From Candidatus Desulfarcum epimagneticum (GTDB taxonomy: Bacteria > Desulfobacterota > Desulfobacteria > Desulfobacterales > CR-1), in NCBI GenBank assembly GCA_900659855.1, contig CAACVI010000012.1:186001-250000 (forward strand): DNA of 64,000 nt, read 5' to 3'. The notes under the pieces are model-generated. The model was not told the origin of the DNA and ran no database searches. It worked only from the letters and a program-made list of their open reading frames with translations. The translations under genes were made by a program, and so were the position numbers. Every line of letters starts with the position of its first letter. The first letter of the stretch is position 1. Below, piece after piece: positions 8,393-16,377 of this stretch.

Positions 8393-8544
8393 GATGGCGT
8401 CGTAAAAAATCCGATCTACGGCGTTGCGGCTCTTATTTTTAATCAAGGCATACTACATGTATTGCCTTGATTAAAAATAAACGCCACGCCTTGTATATCG
8501 AATTTTTAACTTAGCCATCCCAAGCTTTTTTACGAGTTTATCAT
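8393..8544. repeat. Palindromic interspersed repeat, copy 2
   Basis: The copy starts at GATGGCGTCGTAAAAAATCC, 13 bases after the RGG gene, and ends at the shared TACGAGTTTATCA. The central palindrome has TTATTTTTAATCAAGGCA arms around TACATGTA. It is almost identical to copy 3 (9454-9604) but in the opposite orientation. Together they bracket two small genes. Confidence 0.9.
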
Positions 8545-8599
8545 ATAATGAATCCAGGCCAAACCACACACAATCAACTTTGAAAAAAGGAGGCGCCCC

Positions 8600-8797
8600 A
8601 TGTCAAGCTATAAAAAATATATTTCAATGGCTGTATCGGTGATATTGATGCCTTTGGCAAAAATGGCGATAGACAAAATAACAAAAAAACATGCCAAAAC
8701 GCCGCAGGATGACCCCTATGCCCGTGAGAGTGAGGCATATGCCCCTGAGAGTGAGGCATATGCCCCTGAAACCCGCCCGCTTAAGGGCAGAGCATAA
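8600..8797 (+). CDS. Small protein with N-terminal hydrophobic helix and a repeated tail
   Basis: A 65-residue protein. An N-terminal hydrophobic segment (ISMAVSVILMPLAKMAI) is followed by a Lys-rich stretch and an acidic tail with repeats of YAPESEA. The tail is encoded by 21-base tandem units at 8717-8737 and 8738-8758 plus a third partial unit. AAAGGAGG lies 8 bases before the ATG. It could be a membrane-anchored or phage-like small protein, but no family is recognised. Both flanking repeats and the in-frame tandem units suggest a rapidly changing locus. Confidence 0.5.
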   Translation: MSSYKKYISMAVSVILMPLAKMAIDKITKKHAKTPQDDPYARESEAYAPESEAYAPETRPLKGRA

Positions 8798-8863
8798 AAA
8801 CCGGTATTTGGTTTTAAATCGATTCGCAAAACATAAATGGATATGTCTTTGGAGGAATCAATC

Positions 8864-9286
8864 ATGGGAACCAAACCACCCGGACATGGCTGCGCCCGGG
8901 CCCCCTCCCCCATTGGGGACAGATCTTTGATGTCCACGATCAGAAAAAATCCAGGCATTCGTATCACGCCGGTTTTCCAGGGAAATCCCCGTTCAGGAAG
9001 CGGGGATTTCCCTGCGAAGAAAATGCATCCCCTGGCCGCCTATGAAAAAAAATTATTGGAAGTGATACGAATGGACCTCCAGCTGCACTTTTTCTGGAGT
9101 TTCGCATTGACCATTCTGGCCATCTTCTGGAAACCGTTCATCATTGCCGGCCTGGTTGTGACGGTAACAAAGGAATTTTTAGATCTCACCGCCCAAAAAG
9201 GCTGGAGCTGGGGCGACTTTAATTGGGGAATGGCGGGTTTTTTTGCCGGCGTTTTATTCATTCATCAAGCAGGCTTTTGGGAGTAA
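8864..9286 (+). CDS. Small membrane protein, function unknown
   Basis: The 140 residues have two hydrophobic segments in the C-terminal half (about 70-100 and 115-135). A region between them reads VTKEFLDLTAQKGWSWGDF, which resembles the loop of small VanZ/YfiM-like membrane proteins. The first 60 residues are low in hydrophobicity and have no recognised motif. The ATG at 8864 is chosen for GGAGG 9 bases before it. It lies between inverted copies of the palindromic repeat. Function is not assigned. Confidence 0.6.
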   Translation: MGTKPPGHGCARAPSPIGDRSLMSTIRKNPGIRITPVFQGNPRSGSGDFPAKKMHPLAAYEKKLLEVIRMDLQLHFFWSFALTILAIFWKPFIIAGLVVTVTKEFLDLTAQKGWSWGDFNWGMAGFFAGVLFIHQAGFWE

Positions 9287-9453
9287 TGGATTGAACAGGG
9301 ACAGAAAAATAACACTTGGGGTTCGCTCAGAAATGGGTTTACAATTGTGAAATTATTTTTGAGCGGGCCCTGAATTGTTATTTGGCAATCAAACAGATAT
9401 AAATAGAGAAAAACCAAACAGGGAGCCATCATCCCCCCGATAAAATCTAAGTT
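9287..9453. other. Intergenic stretch with nothing recognised
   Basis: This AT-rich sequence lies between the small membrane protein and repeat copy 3. Together with copy 3 it makes more than 300 bases without a gene. I see no tRNA, convincing promoter or terminator here. Confidence 0.5.
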
Positions 9454-9604
9454 TGATAAACTCGTAAAAAAGCTTGGGATGGCTAAGTCAAAAATTCGAT
9501 ATACAAGGCGTAGTGGTTATTTTTAATCAAGGCAATACATGTAGTATGCCTTGATTAAAAATAAGCGCTGCAACGCCGTAGATCGGATTTTTTACGACGC
9601 CATC
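9454..9604. repeat. Palindromic interspersed repeat, copy 3
   Basis: The copy begins TGATAAACTCGTAAAAAAGC and ends TTTTTTACGACGCCATC. It is nearly the exact reverse complement of copy 2. Its right end directly abuts a truncated transporter reading frame on the minus strand (9605-9715), which suggests that insertion or rearrangement at this element broke that gene. Confidence 0.9.
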
Positions 9605-9715
9605 AAGTTTGGCCACACCGGAAATGATCATATTTGGAAAATCACCGATCATAGTGGATGCTCCACCCAGGTTCGACGCGACAATCTGAGCTATTAAAAC
9701 GGGAATGGCTGTCAA
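9605..9715 (-). pseudogene. Fragment of an ArsB/NhaD/SLC13-type ion transporter
   Basis: The minus-strand translation contains ASNLGGASTMIGDFPNMII. This matches the signature SNxGGxxTxIGDPPNxxI of the ion transporter superfamily that includes ArsB, NhaD and citrate carriers. Only about 37 residues remain. A stop codon lies just upstream and the palindromic repeat cuts the frame downstream. The rest of the gene is not in the adjacent sequence, so this is a relic. Confidence 0.75.
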
Positions 9716-9809
9716 TCACGGCCTTTACCCCCTCATTTTCAAAGGGGACGCCGCCTGATTTGAGGCGGCGCGATCCGCGCCGACTGGCGAAACTGATTGC
9801 GCGCGGTTT

Positions 9810-10586
9810 TTATTTTTTTTCGGATTCGGCTCTTTCAAACCGGCCGTCCTCATAGCGTTTTTTCCCGTGCCAGTCGATCTGGCGGCAGACGCCCCGGATC
9901 ATCTTCGTCTCCTTTGATCTCAAGGGGAGCCGGTGGAAAAAGCGCCTCAGGTTTTCCATCCAGTGGTCGGGGTTTTCCGGGTTGATGAATCCGATTTGAA
10001 GAAGGGCGGTTTTGAGATGGCCGTACATGCCCTCCAGCTCATGGACCGAGGCCAGGGCCGGAGCATGGCCGGCGCGTTTTTTCGCGTCCGGGTCGGCCAT
10101 GCGGATCTCGTAGCACATGACCATGACGGCCTGGGCCAGGTTCAGGGAAGAAAATCCGGCCGTGGGAATCGTGACCAGCTCGTGACAGAGCCGGATGTCT
10201 TCGTTGGACAGGCCCCGGTCCTCCGGGCCGAACACCAAGGCCACCTGGTTGCGTTCTGAAATGGAGACCAGCCGGGCCGCCAGTTCCCTGGGGAAAACCA
10301 CTTCCTTTCGCCGGCCCCCGAGCCGGGCCGTGGTCCCGGCCACGTAGCCGAAGGGGGCCAGGGCCTCCTTCAGGCTGTCGTGCCACGAAATCCCCCGCAC
10401 GATATGCGCCGCCTTGTGGGTGGCCATTTTCAGAATTTTTTCCATATCCGGGTTTTCCGGGGACACCACCGAAAGATTTCCGACGCCCATATTCATCATG
10501 GCCCTGGCGGCGGCCCCGATGTTTTCAGGATAACGGGGCCGGCTCAGGACCACGGCCATATTTTTAAGATTCGGCTCGTTTTGCAT
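9810..10586 (-). CDS. trmJ: tRNA/rRNA methyltransferase, TrmJ (SpoU) family
   Basis: A 258-residue SPOUT methyltransferase with the TrmJ pattern. Motif 1 is VLSRPRYPENIGAAARAM, motif 2 is VALVFGPEDRGLSNEDI, and motif 3 contains SLNLAQAVMVMCYEI. TrmJ methylates the 2'-hydroxyl of tRNA position 32 in known members. The C-terminal 80 residues are a helical extension typical of TrmJ. The start codon overlaps the ndk stop (TGATG), which indicates coupling. A perfect 8-pair GC hairpin lies beyond the stop at 9749-9770. The exact RNA target is inferred from the family. Confidence 0.9.
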   Translation of the reverse strand: MQNEPNLKNMAVVLSRPRYPENIGAAARAMMNMGVGNLSVVSPENPDMEKILKMATHKAAHIVRGISWHDSLKEALAPFGYVAGTTARLGGRRKEVVFPRELAARLVSISERNQVALVFGPEDRGLSNEDIRLCHELVTIPTAGFSSLNLAQAVMVMCYEIRMADPDAKKRAGHAPALASVHELEGMYGHLKTALLQIGFINPENPDHWMENLRRFFHRLPLRSKETKMIRGVCRQIDWHGKKRYEDGRFERAESEKK

Positions 10587-11002
10587 CAGGCCATGATTTC
10601 AAAGGCGTTGAAAAAGTAGCCGATCTCGAAATCCGCCGATTCCGGGGAATCGGAGCCGTGGACGATGTTTTTTTCGATGTCCGTGGCGAAATCCTTTCGG
10701 ATGGTGCCCTCCCTGGCCTCCCTGAAATCCGTGGCGCCCATCAATTCCCGGTTCCGGGCGATGGCCCCGTCTCCTTTCAGGACCATGACGATGGAGGGTC
10801 CCGAGGACATGAAATCGGTCAGGCTGTCGAAAAAGGGCCTTTCCTTATGAACGGCGTAAAAACCCCGGGCCTGGGATTTCGTCATCCATATCATCTTCAT
10901 GGCCGCGACTTTAAGGCCGTTTTCCTCAAATCTTCTGATCACTTCCCCGGCCACTCCTTTGGCCACCCCGTCGGGTTTGATGATTGACAGTGTCTGTTCC
11001 AT
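10586..11002 (-). CDS. ndk: Nucleoside diphosphate kinase
   Basis: The 138-residue enzyme transfers phosphate from ATP to other NDPs through a phosphohistidine. It shows the opening [10 protein letters not shown], the active-site segment [13 protein letters not shown] with the catalytic His, and full family length. It sits fourth in a minus-strand run of genes (trm112-like, DUF4416, rubrerythrin, ndk, trmJ) and overlaps trmJ at the stop codon. Confidence 0.97.
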   Translation of the reverse strand: MEQTLSIIKPDGVAKGVAGEVIRRFEENGLKVAAMKMIWMTKSQARGFYAVHKERPFFDSLTDFMSSGPSIVMVLKGDGAIARNRELMGATDFREAREGTIRKDFATDIEKNIVHGSDSPESADFEIGYFFNAFEIMA

Positions 11003-11038
11003 TTTCTTTTTTTGTTTTCCTTTCGCGATTGCGCTTTG

Positions 11039-11563
11039 TTATAAATCCGTTTTATTTGATGGATCCACGGTCTTGAATTTTTCTTTTTTGGCGCCGCAGA
11101 CCGGGCATTTGGCCGGTATCTTTTTATCGGTGACATACCCGCAGACCTGGCACACATGGTAGGCCTTGACCTTCTGCCTGATGACGCTGTAAATGGCCCG
11201 CTCGTAGAGTTTCATGTGGAAACTTTCCGCGTCCCGGGCCTGGCTGAAGGTCAAAGCCGCGCTTTTCTCGCCCTCCTCCTCGGCGGTTTTGATAAAGTCG
11301 GGATAGGCGTTTTCACTCACGGTTTTCTCCCGCTGAAACGAACTCATCAAATTGCTGTCGGTGTCCTTGACCAGCAGGTCTTTGAGCAGATTCAAATGAC
11401 GCGTGGCGTGGACCCGCTCCGCCTCGGCGATGGCCCGAAACAAAAGGGCGATCTGGGGCACATCCTCCTCATCGGCCTTTTCCGCGTAGGACAAAAGTCT
11501 GAAATACGCCTTGGCCTCGCCCACAAAGGCGTCGTAAATGTTTTTCCTGGTTTTTTCCTTCAT
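11039..11563 (-). CDS. Rubrerythrin
   Basis: This 174-residue protein has a ferritin-like di-iron domain with E-rich helices (GEAKAYFRL, EAERVHATRHL, DAESFHMKLYERAI). A C-terminal rubredoxin-type domain carries CQVCGYV and CPVCGA. Rubrerythrins reduce hydrogen peroxide in anaerobes. The start at 11563 follows GGAGG; the longer open frame before it is not conserved in character. It lies 5 bases after DUF4416 and upstream of ndk in the same transcript. Confidence 0.93.
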   Translation of the reverse strand: MKEKTRKNIYDAFVGEAKAYFRLLSYAEKADEEDVPQIALLFRAIAEAERVHATRHLNLLKDLLVKDTDSNLMSSFQREKTVSENAYPDFIKTAEEEGEKSAALTFSQARDAESFHMKLYERAIYSVIRQKVKAYHVCQVCGYVTDKKIPAKCPVCGAKKEKFKTVDPSNKTDL

Positions 11564-11567
11564 TTTT

Positions 11568-12149
11568 TTAAACCTCCGTCTCCGGTCTGAACATTGTCGT
11601 TTCCTGTTTTTTCGCGGCGTTTTCAAAGTCCGCCAGGTCCTTTTTGTATTTATCCCTTGCCTTTTTCAGGAAATCAAGCATATTGTCCTGGAAATAGTCC
11701 GGGTAGGTCCACGGCAGTTTGCAAAAAACGCCCTTTTGGTATAAAAGGGTCAAATCGGCGAAAATGCCCTGGCCGATATAAATCCTGTGGGCGTGATCTT
11801 TCCCGGTGGCCAGGACAAAACGCCCGGATGTCATGTGCCCCGGGTCGATGTTGACCCGGCGCTTTTTGTCCCGGGCATAGGCCTCTTCGATGGCGTTGGA
11901 GGCGAGTTTGGCCTCCGCCAGGGCGTCTCTGGGCGTCAGTCTCTTAAAGGCGAGCATGCGCCGGAACAAAGGCGCCCCGATTTCATCTTCGTAATAGTCG
12001 GTGAAATCAAAATTCATCCAGGGGCTGATGATGTCCGGCGGGCCGAACGCTCGCGCCAGGCGCCGCGCCACTGCGGGCAGGAGGGATCGGTCTTTCATCA
12101 AGACCCCCGTCACCAGTTTGGCCGGGGCCGGAATCCTTGGCTGGCTCAT
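11568..12149 (-). CDS. DUF4416 family protein
   Basis: This 193-residue protein matches the DUF4416 pattern: NFDFTDYYEDEIGAPLFRRM, the segment VNIDPGHMTSGRFVLATGKD, then HRIYIGQGIFADLTLLY and WTYPDYFQ. Members are widespread in deltaproteobacteria and other anaerobes, but their function is unknown and older GTP-binding labels are unsupported. No Walker motif is visible. It lies between the Trm112-like gene and rubrerythrin. The last residues (MFRPETEV) are variable. Confidence 0.85.
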   Translation of the reverse strand: MSQPRIPAPAKLVTGVLMKDRSLLPAVARRLARAFGPPDIISPWMNFDFTDYYEDEIGAPLFRRMLAFKRLTPRDALAEAKLASNAIEEAYARDKKRRVNIDPGHMTSGRFVLATGKDHAHRIYIGQGIFADLTLLYQKGVFCKLPWTYPDYFQDNMLDFLKKARDKYKKDLADFENAAKKQETTMFRPETEV

Positions 12150-12164
12150 AATCGTTTTTTTGTT

Positions 12165-12335
12165 TTAAGAAACCGGCCGGGCTTCGTCGATCAGCATAAT
12201 GGGAATGTCGTCTTTGATCTCATACACAAGGGCGCACGCGTCGCAGATCAGGCCGTCGGACGATTCATTTAAGCGCACGTCGCCCTTGCACTTGGGACAG
12301 GCCAGGATTTCCAGCAACTCCGGGCTTATGGGCAT
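12165..12335 (-). CDS. Trm112-like zinc-ribbon small protein
   Basis: This 56-residue protein starts MPISPELLEILACPKCKGDV, with a second pair of cysteines in LICDACALVYEI and the ending IKDDIPIMLIDEA. This is the standard Trm112/YcaR family pattern. Family members activate methyltransferases or act near lipid A biosynthesis in proteobacteria. It is the first gene of the minus-strand run. A GC palindrome lies between it and the divergent glycosyltransferase gene. Confidence 0.88.
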   Translation of the reverse strand: MPISPELLEILACPKCKGDVRLNESSDGLICDACALVYEIKDDIPIMLIDEARPVS

Positions 12336-12358
12336 GGTTTTTTCTCCGTTTTTCCGTG

Positions 12359-12382
12359 GGGGCGGCCCGCCTCGGCCGCCCC
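12359..12382. promoter_or_regulatory. Perfect GC palindrome between divergent genes
   Basis: GGGGCGGCC (12359-12367) and GGCCGCCCC (12374-12382) form a perfect 9-pair inverted repeat with a 6-base spacer. It lies between the divergent Trm112-like gene and glycosyltransferase gene. It could be an operator or a leader hairpin. Confidence 0.5.
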
Positions 12383-12424
12383 TGTTTGGTATATCTTATT
12401 GAATTAATAAAGTTTATTGGGTTT

Positions 12425-13411
12425 ATGAAAAAAAAAATTTTAATCATCCGATGGTCCGGAATGGGCGACATCGTCATGACCCTTCCGGCGCTCCAGTGGA
12501 TCCGGGACCGTTTCCCGGACGCCGCCATTTCCTATCTCACAGACACGTCCTTCGCCGCCATCCCGCGGATGTCCGGCCTGGCGGACGAGGTTTTCGCCGT
12601 GGACCGCCGGGGGTTTAAAACCCCGCGCCGGGTCATCCAGGCCGCCGGCGGGGTTTTGAAAACCGCGGGCCGCCTCGCGTTTTCGAGTTTCCACGCGGCC
12701 TTTGACCTCCAGGGATTCGGCGAGACCGCCATCCTGGCGCGCCTTTCCGGGGCCCCCCTTCGGGCGGGCAGGGTCAAGGGCTCGTGGCTTCGGCGCCGGA
12801 TGTACACCTTTTCCATCTCCGGGGACTGGGAAAAGGAGCACCGGACCGCGTTTTTTGTCCGGGCCGTGTCCGGGGCATTTGGGGAGCCTTTTCCCCAGGG
12901 GCCCCATTTCCCCTCCCTTCCCCGGCCGAAAGGCGCTTTCCCGGACACATCCCGGGTCGTCGGGCTCAACATCGGGGCGTCCACCGAATCCCGGCGCTGG
13001 AGCGAGGACCATTTTTTCAAGCTGGCCCGGCTCCTGTCCCGGCAGGGCTGGGGCGTTAAATTTTTTGTCGGTCCCGGGGAGATTCCCCTGATCCCGAAGG
13101 TTCACGACGCCTGCGCCAAAAACCGGTGGGGGTTTTCGTTCCATGACCGCCTGGGGCCCTTTATCCGCGACCTTTGCCGAAACCGCATGCTCATCTCCAA
13201 CGACACCGGCCCCGGCCACCTGGCCGCGGCCTTCGGAATGCCGGTGGTCACCCTGTTTTCCACCGGGACCCCCGGCAATGTGGCCCCCATGGCCCGGCGC
13301 TCGGCGTGGCTCAGGGAAAAGGACGACATCAACCGGATCCGGCCCGAAGATGTGGCCGGGGCGGCCCTGGAGCTTCTGGGCCCGGCCCCGGTCATTCCAG
13401 GCTCCCCCTGA
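12425..13411 (+). CDS. Glycosyltransferase family 9 (ADP-heptosyltransferase-like)
   Basis: A 328-residue GT9 enzyme, the family that adds heptose to the lipopolysaccharide core at the inner membrane. It starts ILIIRWSGMGDIVMTLPAL, the GT9 N-terminal motif. It has LNIGASTESRRWSEDHF in the centre and the nucleotide-sugar site SNDTGPGHLAAAFGMPVVTLF. The ATG at 12425 is used because the domain starts there. The gene converges with the acyltransferase gene and overlaps its end by 20 bases. Exact acceptor unknown. Confidence 0.88.
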   Translation: MKKKILIIRWSGMGDIVMTLPALQWIRDRFPDAAISYLTDTSFAAIPRMSGLADEVFAVDRRGFKTPRRVIQAAGGVLKTAGRLAFSSFHAAFDLQGFGETAILARLSGAPLRAGRVKGSWLRRRMYTFSISGDWEKEHRTAFFVRAVSGAFGEPFPQGPHFPSLPRPKGAFPDTSRVVGLNIGASTESRRWSEDHFFKLARLLSRQGWGVKFFVGPGEIPLIPKVHDACAKNRWGFSFHDRLGPFIRDLCRNRMLISNDTGPGHLAAAFGMPVVTLFSTGTPGNVAPMARRSAWLREKDDINRIRPEDVAGAALELLGPAPVIPGSP

Positions 13412-14321
13412 TCTTGTGCCGGGCCTCCTCCGGGATGTCCTTGATCCGCCAGCGCCGGTGGACCCACAGCCAGTTGTCCGGGGCCATGCGGACGTACTTT
13501 TCAATCACCTGGGTGAACAGCCGGGTGTTTTCGATGACGTCCTGCTCAAAATCCCCGGTTTTGTGAAGCGTCAGGGCCTTTTCAAAGATCACCCGGTACC
13601 GGCCGTCTTTCCCCCTGAAATTAAACAGCGGGACCACCGGGACATCGCACAGCAAAGCCAGCATGGCCATGCCTTTGTTGGCGCAGGCCACGCGGTCGAA
13701 AAACCGGACATACACCCCCTCGTACCAGGAGGCGTTCTGATCCAGAAGAATGGCGATGATATTATTTTTGGCCAGCAGGTCCGTCACGATTCCGGCGCTT
13801 TTGTCCTTGTCGATGAGCTTGTTCCCGACGCGGGTCCGAAGCTCCGAGATCACCCGGTCCATGGGGGCGTGGTCCAAAGGCCGCACCAGCTCATAGACAT
13901 CGATGCCCAGCTTCAGGGGCGTCGCCAGACTCATCATCTCCCAGTTTCCCAGATGCGCGGTGAGCGCCAGGACCCCTTTGCCTTTGGCGATCGCGTCCGT
14001 GAGATGGCGCTCGTTTTCAATCGTCACGTAGGAATCCACATTCCGGGCGCTCATCCGAAAAAGAGAGGGAATCTCCAGCGCGGACCGGGCCAGCTGAATG
14101 AAGTTGGCCCGCCGCATTTTTCGTATCTCGGGGTCGTGGATGTCCCGGCCGTAAGCCTTTGCCAGATTGTCCCCGGCGATGTCCCGGTGACGTTTGTCCA
14201 CCAGCAGCCAGAAGAGGCCCAATGGCGTCCCCAGCATGCCCATCAATTTCCGGGGAAAAATAGACAAAAAACCCAAAAACCCTTTGATCAGCCAGTATTG
14301 CAGATTTTCGAAGGCAGTCAT
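13392..14321 (-). CDS. Lipid A biosynthesis lauroyl/myristoyl acyltransferase family
   Basis: A 309-residue protein of the LpxL/HtrB family, which transfers acyl chains to lipid A precursors on the inner face of the inner membrane. The catalytic HX4E motif is HLGNWE in GVLALTAHLGNWEMM. A second conserved region reads LLDQNASWYEGVYVRFFDR. An N-terminal hydrophobic helix anchors the family. It overlaps the upstream glycosyltransferase (14318) by ATGA, which indicates a two-gene operon for envelope synthesis. Confidence 0.9.
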   Translation of the reverse strand: MTAFENLQYWLIKGFLGFLSIFPRKLMGMLGTPLGLFWLLVDKRHRDIAGDNLAKAYGRDIHDPEIRKMRRANFIQLARSALEIPSLFRMSARNVDSYVTIENERHLTDAIAKGKGVLALTAHLGNWEMMSLATPLKLGIDVYELVRPLDHAPMDRVISELRTRVGNKLIDKDKSAGIVTDLLAKNNIIAILLDQNASWYEGVYVRFFDRVACANKGMAMLALLCDVPVVPLFNFRGKDGRYRVIFEKALTLHKTGDFEQDVIENTRLFTQVIEKYVRMAPDNWLWVHRRWRIKDIPEEARHKIRGSLE

Positions 14322-15382
14322 TCTCTCACCCTTTCCATGGCCCTGTCCACGATGTTCGAAAGCGTTTTTTCAAGTCTTTTTTCCGAAAAAAAATCCCGAA
14401 AAAGCCGGGCGGTCGCCTCGCCCCGGGATTTCAGCCCGTCCGGGTCGCTCAGCCATTTTTTGACCCGCGCGGCCAGGGAGCCGGGGTCCCCGGCCTCGGT
14501 CCAGCCGATGAGGTCCGATTCCTGAATGGCCCCCGTGTAGGCGTCCGAGCGCCGGGTGATGACCGGCCGGCCCGAGGCCATGGCCTGAAACACCTTGTTG
14601 GGGATCACAAAACCGGCCTTGGGGGTGGTTCCGAATATGCCCAGGAGAATATGGGCCTTCGCGATTCGCCCGGGTAGCGCATGGTAATCAATCCAGGGCT
14701 CGAAACGGACATGGTCCAGGCCGGCGGCCTTTTTTTCGGTTTCTTCCTTCAGATCGCCGTCTCCCAAAAGAACCCACCGGGCTTCCAGGCCCATGTCCCG
14801 GCTCTTTCGGGCCGCCTCCACAATCACGTCCGCCCCCTGGAGATGGATAAAGCTTCCGTAAAAAAGAATCTCAAAGGGCGGTCCCGGGGGCGGAGGCGGC
14901 ATGGGTCTGAACATGTCCTGCTCGGCTCCCACGTGAAAAACAGCGGTCCGGTCCGGGTCCAGCTCAAAATTTTCGCAAAAAAAATCCGCGTGGGCCGGGG
15001 TGTCGGCCACCGTGAGATCGGCGGCGGAAAAAAGCCCCTTTTCCCACTCCAGAAGGCGCCGGGCGCCGGGCGAGCCCGGGGCGTGTTTCTTTTTTTCAAA
15101 AACCTCCTTTTCAAAGGCCGAAATCAGGGGGTCGATCACCAGGGGAACGCCCCACTTTCCTGCCCGGGACGCGGCCGACGGGATGTCTCTCTGGCGAAAG
15201 CACGGGACCCAGACGAGGTCCGGGCGTCCGGGGCCGCGAAACAGGGCCTCGGCCCGGCCGGTCCGGCTGGAAAAGGGCCGGAACGCCTCCACGCGCCAGC
15301 CCAATTTCTCAAACAGTTTCCGGACCATCCGGTTCCGGGAGTACCCGGGGTCAAAACGCCCCCACATGAGAGCCGTCGGCAT
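14318..15382 (-). CDS. Glycosyltransferase, GT4-like
   Basis: The 354 residues fit a GT-B fold glycosyltransferase. The C-terminal domain shows FEILFYGSFIHLQGADVIVEA, WVLLGDGDL and a donor-site segment IPNKVFQAMASGRPVITRRS that resembles the E-x7-E region. The N-terminal domain has a diverged acceptor half. The start at 15382 has GAGG upstream; the in-frame ATG further upstream lacks one. It is coupled to the acyltransferase gene. The sugar and acceptor are unknown, but surface glycan is likely. Confidence 0.82.
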   Translation of the reverse strand: MPTALMWGRFDPGYSRNRMVRKLFEKLGWRVEAFRPFSSRTGRAEALFRGPGRPDLVWVPCFRQRDIPSAASRAGKWGVPLVIDPLISAFEKEVFEKKKHAPGSPGARRLLEWEKGLFSAADLTVADTPAHADFFCENFELDPDRTAVFHVGAEQDMFRPMPPPPPGPPFEILFYGSFIHLQGADVIVEAARKSRDMGLEARWVLLGDGDLKEETEKKAAGLDHVRFEPWIDYHALPGRIAKAHILLGIFGTTPKAGFVIPNKVFQAMASGRPVITRRSDAYTGAIQESDLIGWTEAGDPGSLAARVKKWLSDPDGLKSRGEATARLFRDFFSEKRLEKTLSNIVDRAMERVRE

Positions 15383-15401
15383 GGCTTTTCCCTCGCGGCG
15401 A

Positions 15402-15881
15402 TCAGGCGCTGTCGTCCACATTCAGGATGTCGTCCTCGACTTTCAGCGAGGTCTTGATGTCCTTGATCTTCTCCTCGGTCTCGAAATCTTTGTCCAGGCC
15501 CTCGTCCAGCATGTCGTCCAGCTCCACATCTTCGTCGGAGATTTCATCCTCAACGTCCGGCTCTTCGGGAATCCGGGTCAAAAGATCGGAGTCGTCAAAC
15601 AAAAGGGTTTTGGCCCTCTTTCCGTCCTCCCCCGCCGGGGAGGCGACCAGCTCCACGATGGCGTCGGCCATTTTATCGGCGTATACGCCGATGGGGTACA
15701 GGTTCTTGGTCCGGATGGCGTCCACCAGGGCGCTTTCGTCCTTTGCGATGGCCGCCTCTATTTCTTCCATGTCATACTTTTCTTCGCACAGAAGCGACAT
15801 GATGTCTTTGTCCAGCTCCGCGAACTCCTGGATGGTCATTTTGTTTTTTTTATTGATTTCAATCACATATTTTTGTCTCAT
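15402..15881 (-). CDS. Conserved acidic protein of unknown function
   Basis: This 159-residue protein has a mixed helical N-terminal half (RQKYVIEINKKNKMTIQEF, then LCEEKYDMEEIEAAI). The C-terminal half is very acidic, with EEPDVEDEISDEDVELDDML. No signal peptide, cysteine pair or membrane helix is present. AAGGAGA precedes the ATG. I do not recognise the family. It could be a partner of a basic protein, but nothing visible links it to the glycosyltransferase 20 bases downstream. Confidence 0.7.
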   Translation of the reverse strand: MRQKYVIEINKKNKMTIQEFAELDKDIMSLLCEEKYDMEEIEAAIAKDESALVDAIRTKNLYPIGVYADKMADAIVELVASPAGEDGKRAKTLLFDDSDLLTRIPEEPDVEDEISDEDVELDDMLDEGLDKDFETEEKIKDIKTSLKVEDDILNVDDSA

Positions 15882-15979
15882 GGCGTCTCCTTGGCTTCGG
15901 CCCCGGAAGGATTCGATGGGGGCCGGTTTATCCATGTTGTACCCAAGATTGAGGCGAATGTCAAAAAAATAAAGAAGAC

Positions 15980-16020
15980 GGCGGCGTAAAAATCCGATCC
16001 GCCGCGTCACGGCGTTTTTT
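15980..16020. repeat. Degenerate half copy of the palindromic repeat
   Basis: CGTAAAAATCCGATC (15985-15999) followed by a GCGTCACGGCGTTTTTT stretch matches one end of the interspersed repeat. The other half is missing. Confidence 0.55.
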
Positions 16021-16103
16021 TATCCCTTTTTCATGAATTTATCAATAAAATGATTGACCGGCAAAAGACAAAATGTTAGAAAAACGGTTCCGCGTCTGAA
16101 TCC

Positions 16104-16190
16104 GGAGGGATGGCCGAGTGGTTGAAGGCGGCGGTCTTGAAAACCGTTGAGCCAATGGCTCCGTGGGTTCGAATCCTACTCCCTCCGCCA
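16104..16190 (+). tRNA. tRNA-Ser (anticodon TGA)
   Basis: An 87-base class II tRNA. Its acceptor stem pairs GGAGGGA with TCCCTCC, the anticodon loop is CTTGAAA, the T-arm is GTGGGTTCGAATCCTAC, and CCA is encoded. It has the long variable arm of tRNA-Ser. It reads UCA and related codons. Confidence 0.95.
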
Positions 16191-16247
16191 TCCGGATTCA
16201 CGAAACCGGGGCCCAAAAGCGCCGGATATGGATGACCGCGAACAAAC

Positions 16248-16340
16248 GGAGAGATGGCCGAGTCGGCTGAAGGCGCTCGCCTGCTAAGCGAGTGCATGGC
16301 GAAAGCTGTGCCGAGGGTTCGAATCCCTCTCTCTCCGCCA
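16248..16340 (+). tRNA. tRNA-Ser (anticodon GCT)
   Basis: A 93-base class II tRNA. Its acceptor stem pairs GGAGAGA with TCTCTCC, the anticodon loop is CTGCTAA, it has a long variable arm and an encoded CCA. It reads AGC and AGU. The gene lies 57 bases after the first tRNA-Ser. Confidence 0.95.
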
Positions 16341-16377
16341 CTTTTTTTTCTTATCTTATTTTCCTGGAATGGAGCCC

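Noticed and set aside
8040-8405. Long Ala/Glu/Arg-rich and Arg/Leu-rich frames over the RGG repeat
   Set aside because: Tandem repeats with unit length divisible by three keep any frame open. Only the frame at 7898 has a ribosome binding site and a non-repeat N-terminus.
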